Below are positions 61,971 through 64,000 of a stretch of 64,000 nucleotides of DNA, in pieces (positions within the stretch are counted from its first letter, which is position 1; each line of letters starts with the position of its first letter). The notes below the pieces were generated by a model. It made no database searches and had not been told where the DNA came from. It saw only the letters and a list, made by a program, of their open reading frames with translations. The stretch is from Parabacteroides sp. FAFU027. GTDB taxonomy: Bacteria; Bacteroidota; Bacteroidia; Bacteroidales; UBA7332. The position numbers and the translations under genes are program-made. The stretch lies in NCBI RefSeq assembly GCF_022808675.1, contig NZ_JAKZKV010000001.1, forward strand, positions 744,001-808,000, written 5' to 3'.

Positions 61971-64000
61971 TTATCGAACAACGGTAATATAACCCGATTT
62001 ATATTTCATTCCGGAACCTAACATATACTCCAACACGTAGAAATACGTATCATTCGACACCGCTTTACCTTTGTAAGTGCCATCCCACCCTTCGGTCCCA
62101 TCGTATAAGAGGATTCCGTTACGGTTATAGACCTGGACGTGAGAGCCTTTCATAAACACATCATTAACACCATCTCCATCAGGCGTAATTGTGTTAGGAA
62201 TAGATGTAGAGGATTGAGTAACCAGAATGCGTTTTGTCACATATTCCACACAACCGTTTGGATTGATTACTCTTAACCGGACATCAAAGTATCCCTCCTG
62301 AGGTATGGTATAGGTGTGGGTAAGATCATTTCCAGACATAGTCGTACCATCCCCCAAATCCCAGTAATAAAGCGAAGAAGGAACTTCCTCTGCCTTCAGC
62401 CTGAGAGTCGCATTATCAGTACTGAGCTCTTCTTTATCCGTCTGGATGGAATAGTTATAGGAACCTAAACTCGTCGATTTAAAGCTTAGATATGAGAGGC
62501 ATCCTCCTTTTGAAATTCCTTTAACGGTATAAGTTGCCTCCTTATTAATCCAAATGCTATCGGCTGTAGAACCATTCTCCCATTCGTAAGCATTTGCACC
62601 TAAGACACGGACTAAAACAGAGTCTCCTGGACAATATGCAGGCTCCTGACTCAGAGATAACACCGGTGTCTCTTCTGTAACTATCGTTTTTTCGAAGGTG
62701 CCGCTACAATCCGGCGTTGTTACAGTCAACCGGACTTTATAGCTATTCTGGGTAGCAAAGGTATGCTTCGGATTTTTGAGCGTGCTGCTGTAGCCATCTC
62801 CAAAGTCCCAGAAATAGGTCATGTCACCGTTGGTATCATTTTGCGCTAAAGCATTAAACTGGTACACGCGATTTTTACAATCCGACACCTGGTAATCGAT
62901 TATTTGCGTTGGCACAGTCACGTTAAATGAGGAAGAAGTCGTACACCCCGATGCATCTGTCACCTGAAGTGTATAGGTGCCGCTTTGGCCCGTTGTCATG
63001 ATTTCATTATTGACTCCGCTGACCGTCCCGCCTGACCAGGTCAACCTGTATGGAGCAACCCCGCCGGTCACTTGCACAGTACAAACTTTACGCAGCGTTT
63101 TGGTATCGCAGTTTATGGTCGTGTTCTGTGCGATATTAATTGTCATTGCCGACTGGCGGAGTATCTCGAATTTCATTGTTTTCAGATAACCGTTGGCGTC
63201 GGTGACAGTCACCTGATAAGTCCCTGCGGCTGCATTTATCAAATCTTCTGAAGTTGCACCGTTTGACCAGATATAACGATACGGAGTCATTCCCCCGGAT
63301 ACGGTCAGGTTAATCATTCCGCTATTGGCGGCCTTGCATTCGGTGACGTGGGTGATTTCAGCCGACAATATTAGTTCCTGAGGCTCCCGGATGACAAATG
63401 ACCGGACAATCGAACATGGCGTTCCATCATTGATTGTCACAGCATATGTTCCCGCTTTGAGATTGGAACGAACCTCTCCGGTTCCATTATCACTCCACAG
63501 AATCGACAGAGGTGCCTTACCTCCGGTAATATTCAGTGTGATACTACCGTCACCAGCGCCTGGCTGCGTTACATTTTTCACGACCGGATCTACTGTAAAC
63601 ACCGGAGCTTCCGGGATATTAACAGTTACAATTTTCTGAATGCCGGAAGCATCTGTCACCGTGATTTTATAATCACCTGCAGCAAGGTTTTCCTGGTAGG
63701 GACCTGTACCGGAATTACTCCATTGAATCTGATAAGGTGCAATACCTCCGGTTACATTTACCTTAATGGTAGCATCGTTAGCCCCATAACATACAATCGG
63801 CGTAGTAGCTGTCGTAACACTTAACAACTGAGGTTGAATCAACGTCACAGGAACAGTCTTCGTACAGCCGGAAATTTTGTCACTCACGCTCAGATTATAG
63901 GTCCCTGCCGACAATCCGGTCAGATTCTGTTGAGTGCTGGTAAATCCGTAGGGGCCTGTCCAGTAATAAGTAAACTGTCCATTTCCACCGGTAGCCGAGA
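61971..64000 (-). CDS. SprB-type giant adhesin, C-terminal part
   Basis: The reading frame is open past the window edge, so only the last 676 codons are seen; a TTG at 63914 is not a real start. The visible part has about seven SprB-type repeats (PVTLIQPQLLSVT, GGVAPYRLTWSGG, YQVTVTDANGYLKTM), then two PKD domains (TYFWDFGDGYSSTLKNPKHT and LYYWDLGDGTTMSGNDLTHT). The end is a type B T9SS sorting domain (NTITPDGDGVNDVF...GIYL-type strands, RNGILLYDGTEGWDGTYKGK). Secreted through the T9SS and held at the surface, probably by the PorP/SprF protein. Confidence 0.9.
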   Translation of the reverse strand, partial: SATGGNGQFTYYWTGPYGFTSTQQNLTGLSAGTYNLSVSDKISGCTKTVPVTLIQPQLLSVTTATTPIVCYGANDATIKVNVTGGIAPYQIQWSNSGTGPYQENLAAGDYKITVTDASGIQKIVTVNIPEAPVFTVDPVVKNVTQPGAGDGSITLNITGGKAPLSILWSDNGTGEVRSNLKAGTYAVTINDGTPCSIVRSFVIREPQELILSAEITHVTECKAANSGMINLTVSGGMTPYRYIWSNGATSEDLINAAAGTYQVTVTDANGYLKTMKFEILRQSAMTINIAQNTTINCDTKTLRKVCTVQVTGGVAPYRLTWSGGTVSGVNNEIMTTGQSGTYTLQVTDASGCTTSSSFNVTVPTQIIDYQVSDCKNRVYQFNALAQNDTNGDMTYFWDFGDGYSSTLKNPKHTFATQNSYKVRLTVTTPDCSGTFEKTIVTEETPVLSLSQEPAYCPGDSVLVRVLGANAYEWENGSTADSIWINKEATYTVKGISKGGCLSYLSFKSTSLGSYNYSIQTDKEELSTDNATLRLKAEEVPSSLYYWDLGDGTTMSGNDLTHTYTIPQEGYFDVRLRVINPNGCVEYVTKRILVTQSSTSIPNTITPDGDGVNDVFMKGSHVQVYNRNGILLYDGTEGWDGTYKGKAVSNDTYFYVLEYMLGSGMKYKSGYITVVR

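Overview
The window reads as a Bacteroidota (Bacteroidales) chromosome. It carries SusC/SusD outer-membrane nutrient pairs, a hybrid two-component regulator of the polysaccharide-utilisation type, many lipoproteins with a Bacteroidota-style lipobox, a fused SecDF, and type IX secretion (T9SS) components and cargo. It also has many copies of the Bacteroidota -7 promoter box TAnnTTTG just upstream of genes. T9SS cargo argues against Bacteroides itself and suits a Paludibacter, Dysgonomonas or Porphyromonas type relative. The genus cannot be fixed from sequence alone.

Layout. 1-6.2 kb: the 3' end of lgt, then a convergent four-gene SusC/SusD/lipoprotein/lipoprotein operon. 6.2-12.2 kb: housekeeping genes (YjjG-type nucleotidase, a coiled-coil lipoprotein, rsmI, a PBP4-type peptidase, an AI-2E family permease). 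12.2-12.6 kb: three identical tRNA-Lys genes in a 109-bp tandem array plus tRNA-Asp. 12.8-18.1 kb: a nitronate monooxygenase-like enzyme, a lemA-TPM-TPM operon and a DUF47-pit phosphate operon preceded by a Pho-box-like element. 18.5-27 kb: a small glycan locus with no SusCD, made of a DUF2264 enzyme and a double GH43 facing away from a hybrid sensor/regulator. 27.1-31.7 kb: an AT-rich accessory stretch with REP-like palindromes, two small membrane proteins, a DUF6261-like protein and a KAP-type P-loop ATPase. 32-44.3 kb: a large T9SS-exported enzyme-like protein, secDF, an SDR/PAP2 pair and a T9SS-exported beta-repeat protein. 44.4-48.9 kb: GH92 alpha-mannosidase and a GH27 alpha-galactosidase-like enzyme. 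49.2-53 kb: cysJ-cysI sulfite reductase. 53.3-61 kb: assorted enzymes, an AraC regulator, YceI, a LigB-type dioxygenase, a pentapeptide protein and an acyltransferase. 61-64 kb: PorP/SprF and the 3' part of a SprB-type giant adhesin.

The most unusual signal is not a gene. Three intergenic regions (18.2, 29.4 and 46.7 kb) each hold a degenerate tandem array with a 41-42 bp period, although the three unit sequences do not obviously match each other. A fourth region (57.5 kb) has a strict 23-bp array whose near-palindromic motif occurs in both orientations. There are no cas genes nearby and no conserved-repeat/unique-spacer pattern, so these are not CRISPR arrays. Several other intergenic palindrome families are also present. 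Together they suggest a genome with an active process that creates or maintains structured intergenic repeats.
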